A stretch of DNA of 64,000 bases from Margaritispora aquatica (taxonomy: Eukaryota > Ascomycota > Leotiomycetes > Helotiales > Discinellaceae). A model generated the notes under the pieces. That model was not told the DNA's origin and ran no database searches. It saw nothing but the letters and a program-made list of their open reading frames with translations. The position numbers and the translations under genes were made by a program. Shown one piece after another: positions 37,085 to 48,515 of the stretch (positions are counted from its first letter, which is position 1; each line of letters opens with the position of its first letter). The stretch is taken from contig VJWN01000023.1 in assembly GCA_007644065.1 (NCBI GenBank), positions 383,434-447,433 on the forward strand. Direction: 5' to 3'.

Positions 37085-37531
37085 TGTGAGAGTTCTGCGG
37101 GGCTCTGAGGAGCTTCCACGTGTGCCGGTGCGTGGAGTTGTGTATCAATTAAAGCGCTTTGTTGTGGTGGGATATGGTGAAGCTGTGCAGTGTGCTCAAA
37201 GACATCATCGAAATATTCTAGGGCGAGCAAAGTTGCAGCTTAACTGCCGAAGTGGAGCCGGCCATATGGAGCTGTAGTCAAGGACACCCAAACACGGTTA
37301 ACTGAAAACCATCCAAACGCAACAATTAATATAGTAACTCTAGTAAGGGGAATCATTTTTTCTGTCAAATCGATACCTGTCAGCTTTTACCTGTATTAAT
37401 CTAGCTCGTTTTTCAAAAGCTATGAGTTTTGAAAAGTTGGTGTTGGTGGTCGGCTAATGTTTATCCGTGGCTTAGTATCCTCACCGTGGTAATAAATTTA
37501 AAACACGCGAGGACTTCCATGAACAACAACG
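37085..37531. other. intergenic upstream of tRNA-Ser
   Basis: About 450 bp between the small membrane protein gene (leftward) and the tRNA (rightward). AT-rich from about 37320 on; no gene is recognised. Confidence 0.45.
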
Positions 37532-37633
37532 GGTGTGGTGCCAGAGTGGTTAATGGGTATGACTCGAAAGATCTTCGGATCAGATAGATATCATATGGTT
37601 TCGGCCGCGTAGGTTCAAATCCTGCCCACATCG
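37532..37633 (+). tRNA. tRNA-Ser(CGA), intron-containing
   Basis: The 7-bp acceptor stem pairs GGTGTGG (37532-37538) with CCACATC (37626-37632), with one G-T pair, and the discriminator base is G, as in serine tRNAs. The D stem is CCA/TGG and contains the A-box-like TGCCAGAGTGG. The anticodon stem TATGA/TCATA frames the loop CTCGAA-A with anticodon CGA at 37565-37567. An intron of 21 nt (37569-37589) sits at the standard position one base 3' of the anticodon; its TTCG can pair with the anticodon. A long variable arm and the T arm GGTTCAAATCC (B box) complete the cloverleaf. Mature length is 81 nt before CCA. Confidence 0.92.
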
Positions 37634-38392
37634 GTGCAGCTCTGGGGAGTACGTTGCAGTAACAACTATCTTTTTACTCCTTGATTCAGGAGTTCTGTAT
37701 GTCTCGGTGTTTTCGGTTTTTTTTTTTTTTTTTTCGATTTTTTCGAAGCGAATTTCGGCTAACCCCCGTGGTCAAAGCCACCCACCTCACCAACTACCCT
37801 AGCTGCCTTGGCACATCAAGCAAACTTCCAGCCTCAAAGGTTTGAGGTGCTGCAATCCAAAGATTCTCTCCCCTTTGAAGCTGGTCGTTTCCCGAGAACC
37901 CAGAGGCAGCACCCTCTCGGTTCTCACTCACTATAGTTACTACCTTACATGAAACCCCCCCCCCCATATTGCAAAGTTCAGATGATATGCTCCCTACATT
38001 TGCCTCCCCTGCTCCCACAGTGGTCTCGCCCATTGAGGTACCAGCTCGCACGTCGACGTGCATCACAGGGCTGAGATGCAAACGAAATCCTACCTCTCGT
38101 TAGAATTGACGAGAGAACCACGATCCATTGCACACTTACAGATACTCTTCTCGTGAGTTGCTGGTGCTTCGTGGGACTCGTGGACCACATAAGAAAGCAG
38201 GACGTCCTAAGATGCATCGACGGCGTGCTTGGAATTACAGCTCGTCCTGGGAAGAGCTGGCTTGCATGAGAAATGAGATAGGTGACTTGGGAGACATCAA
38301 GCCAAACACAATAGGTCATGAGTGTGCTTTTACGCATAGTGAGGAGCACTTTGTCCCACCTGGAGCTGGGGACGGGAAGGAGATGGTACGCT
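37634..38392. other. intergenic with T18 and C11 homopolymers
   Basis: About 760 bp between the tRNA and the 3' end of the C2H2 gene. It holds an 18-nt T tract (37717-37734) and an 11-nt C tract (37955-37965). A 95-codon leftward frame at 37794-38081 has no domain and is not called. Base composition becomes visibly GC-richer from about 38.0 kb on. Confidence 0.45.
37671..37675 (+). terminator. candidate Pol III terminator (T5)
   Basis: Five T residues 38 nt downstream of the tRNA 3' end are the first T-run long enough to stop RNA polymerase III. A second, T18 run lies at 37717-37734. Confidence 0.5.
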
Positions 38393-40527
38393 TTACCGAA
38401 GGCACCACGACTCGACGACCCTCCAATCGAAGTTGTGTTGGGCACTCTGAGCCAGCTTTATCATCGTGGGGTCGGTCTTGGATCGATGGGTTCGTCCCTT
38501 GTAATATTCCGACCATTTGCCACCCATTTCCCGCATGGCTTGAAGTCGGTGGTCGTTGCTTACATCAGGATGCTTATGGAAGATGTGGCTCCAGACCGCG
38601 ATGATGCCAGCGAATGCCGTGATTCGATCACAAAAAGGGCAGATGAGATCGGGTTTGTGGTTCGCCTGGTGCTGCAGACTGAGGGTCGTGGCTGGCGTGA
38701 TGTCAAAACGCGCAAGGCTCGGTGGAGCGCCCTCGCAAAACTTGAGATCGAGGGTATACTCAAAGGTTGTGTATGGGTGGCGACGAGGACGGCGAGGATC
38801 CTTCATGGCTGGCAAGCCTCGCGCGTGTCGGAGGACTGCAAACTGTCTGAGGTAGCACTCGAACTTGGTCAAGGCCGCGAGCTGGACATGGCTCCGTCAG
38901 CGTTCGAGTTCCCAGGAGTGGGCAGCGTGACTTACCCGCATGAAGCATCTGGGGTGGTGCTCGGCGCAATCGCAATGCTCTGGGACTGGCCTGCCTTGCT
39001 GCCGCAAGAACCGAGCTCGCTTATGGCATCGCTTCCGATCTTCGTTCCAGGCGGCGAGTTCGAGGACTAGGTGGAGCAGGCAGTTGTCTTGGTGACAGAG
39101 GTGGGAGCCTTGCACGGCTGGCCACTGACTGCAGCCTGTGAATTGATCCAGATCCACCCCTCGGACGGTCTTGCTTGTCCACCGGTCGTCGTCGAACCAT
39201 GCTGCTGCTCGGGTGAGACTTGTCATGTGGTCGTCGAATTTGTAGGTCTATATTGTCTGTGGTCAGCTGGGGTCTTGTTGAGATGGCATCTTGCATGTGA
39301 GGAGCTTACAGCATTATCTGATCCCTTGAGGGGTGTCTTCTTAAATTCAAACATGCTCTCCAACACCAGGGGGTCCAGCGCCGCCCAGGCGGCAGGTAAT
39401 GAGACGCACGTCGCGCGGTGGGTTCGAGTGACGCCCCACTGGGCGAGGATTCCCGTGAGGTGGTGGTCAAAAGCGTTTCTCCCAAGGCTGTGCATCCATA
39501 GCACCCCAAGCTGTTGCTGAGGGTGAGTCTTGGACCGCTTGGTCTCGTAGTCTGGGGGCCTATCCTCCAGGGTTTCGTAGAACCACTTGCGTTTCTTGAG
39601 TAAAGACAACTCTTGCAGGTTATGGGAGCCCTCCCATCCTGATGCGGAGCGGCTTGCTGGAGCGGAGTGGTCACCCATCAACACGTCAGCATCCGTCTCT
39701 GGGGGAAGTTCTGTCTCATCTCCCCAACCGGTACGGATATTGATATCGTCCATACTGATCGGCTCGCCTGTCGCCACTTGTTCATCTCCATGCTTTCCTT
39801 CCCACGACCCGGGCATATGCTGCAGAGGACTGCCCATCTCCGATTCTGCATCCGCTTCGCTCGTCTCGACGTGCATTGCTGCTCGAGGGAAATCGTTGCG
39901 ATGACTCTGTTGACGTAGCTTCGCGGAGTTGAGATAGGCATCACGAATTGGGGACGGTGGTGACGGCGGTGCGGGTGGATGCCCGAGATCTACTCCTATT
40001 TGCGAGGTGAGAGATGTATGGGGTATGAGGGCGGGCTCGCCTGGCTGGGCATTTCGGTGGTTGTTGATTGTCTTGTGCTGTGGATGGCGCGCAGTGCTTG
40101 CGGGGACATTACAACGACTGTTGTCTGGGCCCACCTCGGGCGTGCATGCAAGGAACGTAACAGATGATTCTCCTGGGAGCGGTGGTGTTGGGTTGTGGAA
40201 GAATGGTAGGGAAGTCATCGGCTCGACCTGTTGTTGTGCCAGCTGCGGAAGCTCTCTTACCATCGCTGCTTGCTGCTCTGACGTTGGAAGGAAGGCTGGG
40301 GACATGACTGGGCGCTTCCCTATTGACTGGCTGTTGAGATTGGAGGCCTTGTGTCGTTTCGCCAGATGTTTGGCGACATTCCATTTCCGTTTCGACACCA
40401 TGGGGCACGACTGGCCGGTCTCTGGGTTGATGTACGGGCATGTGAAGTACGTTAAGTTGCCGGTATGACCGACAGAAGAGAGAGACCGCATCTGGAGATC
40501 CTCACCATCAAGACTTTCCGCACTCAT
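38393..40527 (-). CDS. C2H2-type zinc-finger protein, 672 aa, lineage-specific type
   Basis: Three exons, 40527..39310, 39247..38936 and 38881..38393, are joined across introns of 62 and 54 bp (donors GTAAGC and GTAAGT), all phase 0. An N-terminal finger-like module at about residues 30-60 has Cys pairs around TGQSCPMVSKRKWN and ends HLAKRHK. A long Pro/Ser/Gln-rich region follows. A Cys/His-rich segment occupies about residues 440-510 (HLCHQDNCLLH, RCHKRARFL, HCDCAEHHPRC). A second finger, LICPFCDRITAF...WSHIFHKH, lies near residue 600, and the protein ends in WRVVESWCLR. I associate this ending with multicopy helotialean C2H2 proteins, from memory only. A nuclear DNA- or RNA-binding role is inferred from the fingers; target unknown. 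It starts the GC-richer block of orphan genes. Confidence 0.7.
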
Positions 40528-40816
40528 ACATTCGTTCCACGGAAAGCATTGAGTGCAACCACTTATCTATTAGCTACCCCAACCGGCTTTGGACTCTGGT
40601 TTATCCGACATTACCTCAAGATCTGTATGCCATGGGTCGCGTGAAAGTACAAAATTGATGGTTCTTTGATGCACATGTAGCTCGTAAGAACCATCAACTT
40701 ACGGTAAAGAAAATCTGAGGTAAGTCTGAGATAATGGGAGGGGATGTCTTCTATGTGAATAGTTCTAGCTATCGAGGGTGTTCCCAAACAGCCGTGCTTG
40801 ACCAGTGACCATCCTC
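40528..40816. promoter_or_regulatory. promoter region of C2H2 gene
   Basis: A 289-bp AT-richer spacer. It contains an inverted pair, GAACCATCAA... and GATGGTTCTT..., at about 40657-40705. No gene is present. Confidence 0.35.
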
Positions 40817-43800
40817 TTAAGCATCATCCTCTCCCGACCAGTCCTCCTCTTTGCCACCCCAGTGCTCTTCCTTCCCACCCCAGGCCTCTTCCTTCCCATC
40901 TCCGTCCTCTTCCTTGATTGATTCCACCTGCTCGATCATGTTGCGAAGGGAGCTAGCCGGATTTTCAACAAGAAAGCACTTGTTAGTCTCCCATGATAGG
41001 TATGCAGGACCTGATGGGTCGTCGACATTGTACCTCACCAAGTAACAGAGTGTTCCAACCTGGCCGGGTTTGACAGATTGAGCCGTGCTCAGAACCGCGA
41101 ACACTCTCTCTCGCTTACCAGTGATGGTCTGTCGATTGGGGTAAGGAGTCCTCAGGGCCCAGACACTGGATACACTGCTGTGTGCCACCTGAATTGCGAC
41201 ATCTCGAAGCGCGCTGCACCATGTCTGGATATCGTGGTTGCCTAGAGGTTCGGACCTGCAATGATGTACGCCCAACAAGATATCTGTCAGTGTCATGTTC
41301 CAGCTGCCTTGCTGGTAGAACATGTCCACAATTCTTTGTTTGCACTCCACCTCTGCTGCCAAGGCCTCCAAACAAGCCGCCGCGTCTGGCTCCCATTCGG
41401 CCTGACTGGCAGGTTTCGATGTCTTTCTGTAAAGAAGCATTGTCGTGCGTCCGTGCTGCAATGCGTTAGCGGATATCCTCCTACCCTTCAGTCATCATGT
41501 CTGAAATCACGCTACACATACCGGATCATTGAGTGGGGACTGCCGTGACACACAACTGTCGTGAAGCTTGAGCCAGGACGAAGGACCCATCCGGGAGTAG
41601 GTAAAATCATGTAGGTTTTCTGTATCACGGCGGATCTCGGATTCGAGCTCGTAGTATACCGCCAAGTCCAAGGTCTCGCCCGCGGCCATACAAACGCCTG
41701 CCATATCTATGCACCCTGTTTCTGTGACGCGGATGCCCTGAGAGTCTGGCGCAGTCCTGGAGATATGGATCATCAAGTACTCAGGTAAGTCCGCCGTCAA
41801 CTGTGGGCGGGCCTCTCGAGTGCCATGCCCCTTCAAACGTAACGAGCACGCATCGGAGGACGCCGCCGCATGTGCCTCGAACGTCTTGGCGATTAGCAGG
41901 GCGAGGGGCTCATCACCCTGCCCCGGCAACCGAGTCGGAGTCCCGATGGGCAATGGCAAGGTCATGATATTCTGGGACGGACGGGGCATAATCTCCTGGA
42001 CGGCGGGTTGCTCTGGGCAGGCCGAACATGTCTTCGTCACCACTTCGACACCTCCCTGTCTGAGACACAACAGAGCTCGCTGGAGTGGACTGCTACGCTG
42101 CAATTGCTCAAAAAGCCAAACAATGAGGTCATGAACATCCTCGGAGCGGGAACCACTCCACGCCGCGTCAGAGATCTGCTCGCCGGGTTGAACCGCATTG
42201 CGCAAAGCCGTGATGCTGTTCATGAGAGGGCGAGGATCCATGGCTCCATCCACTGCGTCGTCCGTCAGGTAGCGAAAGGCTTTTCTCAATTGCAAAATCA
42301 TGCGATGTCTTGCAAGGCGCACGCTGGACTGGTCTCCGGACCTCCCCTCAAACGAGAGAATCGCTTCCCGGAGCGGCTCGATCATGAACAAATATTGCAC
42401 TGTACTGTTCAGCCAACCAAAGTGATTGCTGTTCTCAATTCCCCGGCGATGAATCTCTGGAGGTGCGGCGGCCGTAGACTCCCGTTCCTCTCCCTCCTCG
42501 TGCGGTCGACCCGACTGGGTCTCGACTTTCGGCCCCGACGCTACCACTCCGGACGTATCGATGGACCAACGATCGTACTGGGGCCCAGTCCTGTGGCGAG
42601 GCCGCAGCAATTGTTCCGGCTTGTAGACCTCCTCGGGTAAACAGATCGACAGCAAGTGTGTCCGAGCTTTCTCGCATTCTTCATCGGTTGCGTTGTTCTT
42701 CATGAAGTTAGAGAAGTTAGTCTCCACGAGGAGGTTGTTGAGTGTGTCGTCATGCTGGGAGAGGGAGGTGGGAAAGTGTGTTGTCCATCCACTCCGAAGG
42801 GCCTTCCCATGGACAGCATGCGCGAAACTAACACAGAGAGGGTGTCGAGCGTAGTAGCTGATGGGAAGGTTGAGCCACTCCGGCCGGTTCGGGTCCAGGT
42901 AGTGAAGACAAGCCGATAAGAACAACGTCTCTCCCGTGTCATACTGCGGCCATGATCCGTTGCACACATACCACATCCGGGAAACCCTACCCGTGAAGAA
43001 GATCCGGCTGTGCCAGAAGTCCCAGTCGTTGGGCATGGTTGATGGGTGACCGGGATACGGGCATCCATCTTTGCCTCGTGGAAGCGGGCCCCATTTCTCT
43101 TCCATCTCACAGATAACTCGGTTGGTTCGAGTGTCCCAGTCCAAAGGTTTCCCAGTCCATTCTTTGGGCGGTCGCAGCTTTCTCACAAAATAGCGTTTTC
43201 GGAGATAGGCCGCGCGACGTTGGGGGTCGAGAGGAGCGGCCAGTATCCATTCTCTCTTGGTTTGGGCGAATTGGTGGGGGTCCGATAGGTCCTCCATTCG
43301 CTGTGCGATGCTCGTGGACGTCTGAATCGCGACCAGGTGCATATCGTCCGCTTGCTTTATGACTCGTTCATGGAGCTCGTGGACCTAGAGGTGGGCTGTG
43401 AGTAGATGGTTGGGTACCCCCTTCCGCCGGCAGCGTGGGAGCTTGGGTTGAGGGAACAGCGAAGAGGAAGGAAACAGTATACGTACAGAAAGACCTGAGC
43501 CGGCTCCGGGTTGGCCAAAACTGTAGCAGACGGCTGCCAAATGAAGAGCGCCCACCGGATGCAGGCCCTTTCCAATATTATGCCCAACCGTCGTGACCCA
43601 GTTGTTGCCCGCGCAGTGAATCCGACGCACCCACTCACCATCGGTATCTTCACATTCGAAACTAGACGATCAGACAGAAGTTAGTGCTGATCACCATCAC
43701 CATCCCCGCGTCACATGGCACGCTGGTGCTCACATACTATGGAAATACGGCATCTCTACTGAAAGCCATGAGAGAACGGCAAGGCGACGGCTGTCGCGGG

Positions 43801-46597
43801 CCAACCGATACCGGGTTTGCGTCAGTGTACCTATCCCAGAACTTCCAGACCCCACCGTCGATCCATGGCTTCTCGCTGACTTTCCACAGCTGCAGGAACT
43901 CCTCGCGAATCTTCACTCCATCAACGATCCCCGTCTTCCAGCCGGCGGTCAGCGATTGATCCTTCTTCAGAGCACCCAAGAGGTTCGCCCTAGCAGTGGA
44001 CAGGGGAGTCCCGCGTGTACGAGAATCTGCTCGCCATTAGCAAGACCAACAGACACTTGGAGGGGCCTTACTTGGTTCTGTACACCGTCGGCAGCAGAGG
44101 AAAGCATCATCACCGCCGGGCAGGGCGTCGAGATCTTGGCACGTCTCAACCTTGAAACATTTGGGGCAGTGGTGAAGAGTGTACTCCCTATAGCTCGATA
44201 TCAGTATGCTAGCACCTTCACCAGTAAAGTGCACTGCGAAGACCATACCTCATGTTCCCCTTGCAAGCACATGACGTCTGATATGAGCTGCCGCCGTTTT
44301 GGACTTCGGCATTGATCGTGTCCGCTGCGCTGCACATGGCGGTCCAGGCGCGTAGGCAATCCCCATCCGCGAGGAAGCTGCTCAGACCTTGGTTGAGGAT
44401 GGTGGCGAGGAGGTTTCCGTCTACAGAATGGACCATCACCAGGGGTAGCGCACCGTGGACCATGGCACGGAAATTTCTTCGCGGCGCAATGTTTGACGTT
44501 CCACGATCCTTTGCAACTTTAACCACAAACATCGAGTGTCGTCGCTCGTAGTCTAAGGGTGATTAGATGTGTATCTCCAATGAGAAATGGGAGAGAGTGG
44601 GCAGCGAATGCGATGGACTTACTCTCAAATCGTTGAGGCGAATTCTCAAAGAACCCCCGATAGTACGTGATCAACTGGTTGGCCGCGGCGTTGGAGATCA
44701 CTTTCCCGGACAGCTTGAAGCTCACAAACTTTGCAAGTCGTACAGCTTTCTCAATCTTGGGATCGCTAATCACATCCGGGATGGGGGCCCCCCGCACCCG
44801 AGGTCGTAGACGGCCACGCCATTTGACGTAGCTTGGGACGGGCGGAATCTTGAGATCCCGCAGCATCATGGATGGCTGGAAGAGGGGGTCCAGCTTGTAG
44901 GGCTCCAAGTCCGTGGGATTGAAGAGATACACAGAGATCGACACGGTGTACGGATCGATACCGGCCACAGTGGGCTTCTCTGGGCGACTGTAGAAAGCGG
45001 GCTGTTCGTAGACCACAGGGACGTCGATGGGGAGGATGGCGGAGCCAGGAGCGGTCTTCGCAATCCGTTCCCTGACACGCTTGCTTGCTGCCACCAAGGC
45101 GGCCATCTTCATGTTTCTAGAGATGGGAATCAGCAATGGACGAATGTACGAATGTACGAATGTACGAAAGCACGAATGTACGAAAGCACGAATGTGCACC
45201 CGGGATACGCTTACTCGTGGAATTTGCACGGCCAACGCCGGCAGAGGTCAACCAAGCCATCAGCAATCTCAGTCACAATGTCTTTGTCGGGGTAATCGTC
45301 TTGTGCGAGCTTCCATACGTAGGCGAGTTTGGGAAACTTACCATAAGTTGTTATCTGCAGAGTATTGTCTGGAAAGGGTTCCTTGATTTTCGGGCTGTCA
45401 GCTTTCCATGCTCCAGGAGTGTTTGTGGTGCAAAAGGGAAGAAGTACCCCGGGAGGGCAAAGATTTCCAAAGGTTTCCAAAGAAAAGAAGAACTCACGGT
45501 GCCGAATCCAGGGCTCTTGGAAATGTGCCTCACCTCCTGTAGATGCTTCGACTTCGCTCCAGGTTTTATCTTCTGCTTACACTCCAGACAGAACACGATT
45601 GGCCGGTGTTCACCAGGCACTTTGAGGCCGATCTCCCAGTGCGCGACCGACCGCTCAGCTCGCTGTTCCGCTGCCGACTGGATTCTGTCAGGTGTCCACT
45701 CCTCGAGGTCGTACCCGCGAGACGACGCGGATTTCCTTTCATCCTGCGTTGCTCCAATCTGGTCCATGTACTTCTTCAAAACATCGCGATACTCTGGTTG
45801 AACCTGACCATTGCTTTGCCAAGCGTACGGTGCATCCTTCTTCTGGTGGTTATTTTTGAAAAGCATCATTCGTGCGATTTCAATGTCTGGCAATACCTCT
45901 ACATGTACAGCCTCGACGAGACGAACAACATGCGACAATTCCGGCCCAGGCTGGACTGGTTCTTTGAAGAGGTAATCGAGGGTATGGTATGGTTCTCCTA
46001 GGTCCTCGGGTTCCTCCTGCGCACCAGCCCCTGTGGCGAGTGCCAACGACTTCCTCGCAATCTCCATACGCTGATAGTTGAAAAGTTCCGGGATCGACAC
46101 CACGGTGCCGTTCTGAAGAGTCGTACATGCAACTGAAAGGTTGTTATTCGGATTGGCTAAGCAGGCGAAACAGAGAGTAAAAACCGAGGAACGTACCATG
46201 TCTTGCTGTAAGGAACTTCAACCCGCCGTCGAAAACATCGCAAACCTTAACTTCAGTGGTGACCATCTGTCCCTCTTTGGTCAGTGTCATTCCTCTGGTC
46301 CGTAACCACATCTCCGTCTTCAGCAGTCAGTGGCGAAAGTGTTCCCCTCTTGGGGCAAGGGCATGAAACAACATGGAAACTCACAGGCGCGCCATCGAGC
46401 AGTCTTTTCGGCATCACCTCCTCCTCCTCCTCCTCCTCCTCATCACCACCAAGGTCTTCGCCAGCGGAATCATCGCAAAGGCTTCCTTCAGATTCCCGTC
46501 TCTTGTAGATATCGTCCGCTGGGGATGTGGGCTCGTCGGCGAGAACATTACCAGCGACGCCCGCGGCCTTGTTGGACCCCGTCGGTCGCTTTGACAT
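40817..46597 (-). CDS. degenerate USP-type deubiquitinase-like protein, about 1671 aa
   Basis: Eleven exons give a phase-consistent product: 46597..46385, 46317..46197, 46132..45498, 45381..45215, 45116..44623, 44552..44249, 44187..44072, 44026..43738, 43661..43487, 43384..41522, 41455..40817. The start of exon 4 could instead be 45354 (nine residues shorter). The N-terminus has an NLS-like MSKRP start and a Glu8 run. A Cys-rich segment near residues 680-730 (SCACKGNM, HHCPKCFKVETC, LCCRRC) looks like a treble-clef zinc site. The USP fold starts at about residue 1153: the Cys box reads GIENSNHFGWLNS, with Gly in place of the nucleophile Cys (about residue 1161). The His box is LHDFTYSR and the FDD motif is LHD. 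It ends in the family-typical TTMLLYRK and a WGGKEE repeat tail. Hence probably a non-catalytic ubiquitin-binding or scaffold protein. Confidence 0.65.
45141..45196. repeat. 8-bp minisatellite inside an intron (7 units)
   Basis: Seven tandem 8-mers of CGAATGTA, with CGAAAGCA variants alternating at units 4 and 6, lie wholly within intron 4 of the pseudo-deubiquitinase gene (45117..45214). Confidence 0.85.
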
Positions 46598-47015
46598 CGT
46601 ACACAATTGCAGGTCCTCGGAAGTTGAGCAGAGTGTGATGGGTGCAATGAGGGATGCTGTGCCAACTGGGAGATGGATGAGTTGATATAAAAGCGTCGGA
46701 CATGGCATTGAAGGAGATCCACAACACAAAGCACATATGCTCATGACTTTGACGACATGATTCCAGTCAGCGCGTTTGGATGGGAGTCAAGCCATGGTGA
46801 TGAGAGCATGGACACCTGCCAGGGTAATTTGGTCCACGTGAAGAGTCGAATAAGCCATGTAGCATATTGTCAGACTGCTTGCCGTGGAGCAGAAATCTTG
46901 TCTCCACATGGGAAGCAAGCTTGATTGACTTGGCATGCTCTTCCACTCACTCCAAAGAGCAACAAGGCCACACTCCACCGGAAGCATACACAAGCTTCAT
47001 GATTGAGTCCCGGCA
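46598..47015. promoter_or_regulatory. bidirectional promoter between divergent orphan genes
   Basis: A 418-bp spacer between the start codons of the pseudo-deubiquitinase gene (leftward) and the next gene (rightward). No gene is supported inside, so the two genes probably share control elements. None is named. Confidence 0.4.
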
Positions 47016-48351
47016 ATGCGCAGGCCAGAGATGTGGAGGAAGCTGGTTGGCTCTGAGCGGACCGCCGCCATCCCAGAGGCAAGTACCCGAGTGCTGACCA
47101 GATTGTCAAAGGAATTGCCGCAAGATGGTTATGAAATATCAATAGGAATAGAATGGGACAGCTCGAGCATATCTCTCAATGTCTCTGGTAATAGGGGCAC
47201 CTGCATTGACTGCGACGTGGCTTCGTGGACCACCAATTGAGACCGTGTCGGGAGTGGGCTTGAAAAGGGAAGCAATAGTAAGTTTGTTGGCAAATCATCT
47301 CATGGAAACAAACGGGCCTGCTTCCTGTTGCCGGCGGACGGCAAGGCGAGAGTCGGCATCACCATCCAACATGGCTACACAAACATGGATTCAGATCGAG
47401 TGGAAGCTAGTGAATACAGAGTCAGCATCGATTTGAAGAACTTCATCCATCTCAGCCTCCCACAATCTAGGATACCAACGACGAATCCTGAATTTGCTAA
47501 AGATATGGCTACCATCAGTAACCTCGATGTTTTCTACCTGAGCAGAGCGCAATACGTATGTGTCCCCTGTATGGCCTGCTTCGATGACTCGGAAGGCTCA
47601 CACATCCCTAGATTGAGGAGGAGCAGAAGAAGGGCAATCTGGCAGTCGTCTACGAAGAGTGCGACCGGATGCTTCAAGACCCCAAGCTCCCGTTTTACTA
47701 TCGAGGTCATTTCCACCTTCTTTTGAGTGGAGGTGATGAAGATCCAGTGAGTATAATTCACGGGTTGAGATCAGCGCACTCGGACTAACAGGGAAAACAG
47801 GTCGGTCATGCGAGGCAGGGCGTGACTGCATTTGAGTAAGTTGTCAGGGAACAGCTTGACCTGTCCGAGATGCAGTGGCGACATATGCTAAGTAAGTGTC
47901 AAGTCGGATGATGTTTCAATCCCCAGGGGATGTCAGAATTGCGACGTATGTATTGTACGCAAGAAAGGTCCTACGCATGGCGGAACAAAGGATCTTGCGG
48001 GAGAGCAGTGGAGGTGATGCAGAAGAGGAGGGCCTGGACGTGCAATCAGCAAACGACAATACCGCCGGTGTTCTTTCGGGGGAATCACTGGGAAAATTTG
48101 GAGCTCGAGAGACAGCCCTCGCCCCCGAGTCGAAAGTCGAAGGTCCGCCTGTGTCCGGTATGACAAGCTTGTGTCTCAGACTCCGAGCTCATGGGGAGGA
48201 GGGGCGGGATATGGTCGGGGATATGGTCTTTGGTCAAGACAACTCGTGTCAAAGTCTGGGAAAAGAACGTGATGGAGAGGATCTTGTCAAGGAGCTCAAT
48301 GCCTTCTACCAGAGCATTCGAGGCCTCAAGAGCCGGACCCAGTCGGTTTGA
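47016..48351 (+). CDS. orphan multi-exon gene, 3' half uncertain or disrupted
   Basis: Well-supported exons are 47016..47187, 47242..47555 and 47612..47746 (introns 54 and 56 bp, phase-consistent), encoding a basic N-terminus and segments such as HGYTNMDSDRVEASEYRV. The best next intron (47747..47800, branch GGACTAAC, acceptor AACAG) leads into GVTAFE and then an in-frame TAA at 47837-47839. Beyond it the frame resumes as VVREQLDLSEMQWRHML. After a 35-nt GTAAGT..CAG gap it becomes a 142-codon coding-looking stretch ending at 48351 (ARKVLRMAEQRIL ... LNAFYQSIRGLKSR). A longer intron (47747..47854) also bypasses the stop. No domain is recognised. It could be a functional gene with unusual introns or one in decay. 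It is transcribed divergently from the pseudo-deubiquitinase. Confidence 0.45.
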
Positions 48352-48515
48352 TGGGAGCTAAGCTGTAATTCAACAAGGAGAGTGGGACAACGAGTGTTTG
48401 GGAGAATGGCGAAGATGCATTTAGAGGCTTCTCGATGGCCTTCCCCTTCATCTCTTTCAACGTGCAGTCTCAATTATGCCCTTATATAATACATGCCTCG
48501 TCTGTCCCATTTTGA

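Noticed and set aside
37794..38081. 95-codon leftward open frame
   Set aside because: No domain, no splice link to the C2H2 gene, and it lies in a GC-richer region where long chance frames are common.
43738..43832. A 21-nt microexon in the pseudo-deubiquitinase gene
   Set aside because: The preceding exon reads straight through this region in frame to the GTATGT donor at 43737, so no microexon is needed.
47892..48020. Zinc-finger reading GCQNCDVC as the end of the orphan gene
   Set aside because: It needs a 91-nt intron from 47836 and stops after 29 codons, whereas the alternative frame is open for about 140 codons with better coding character.
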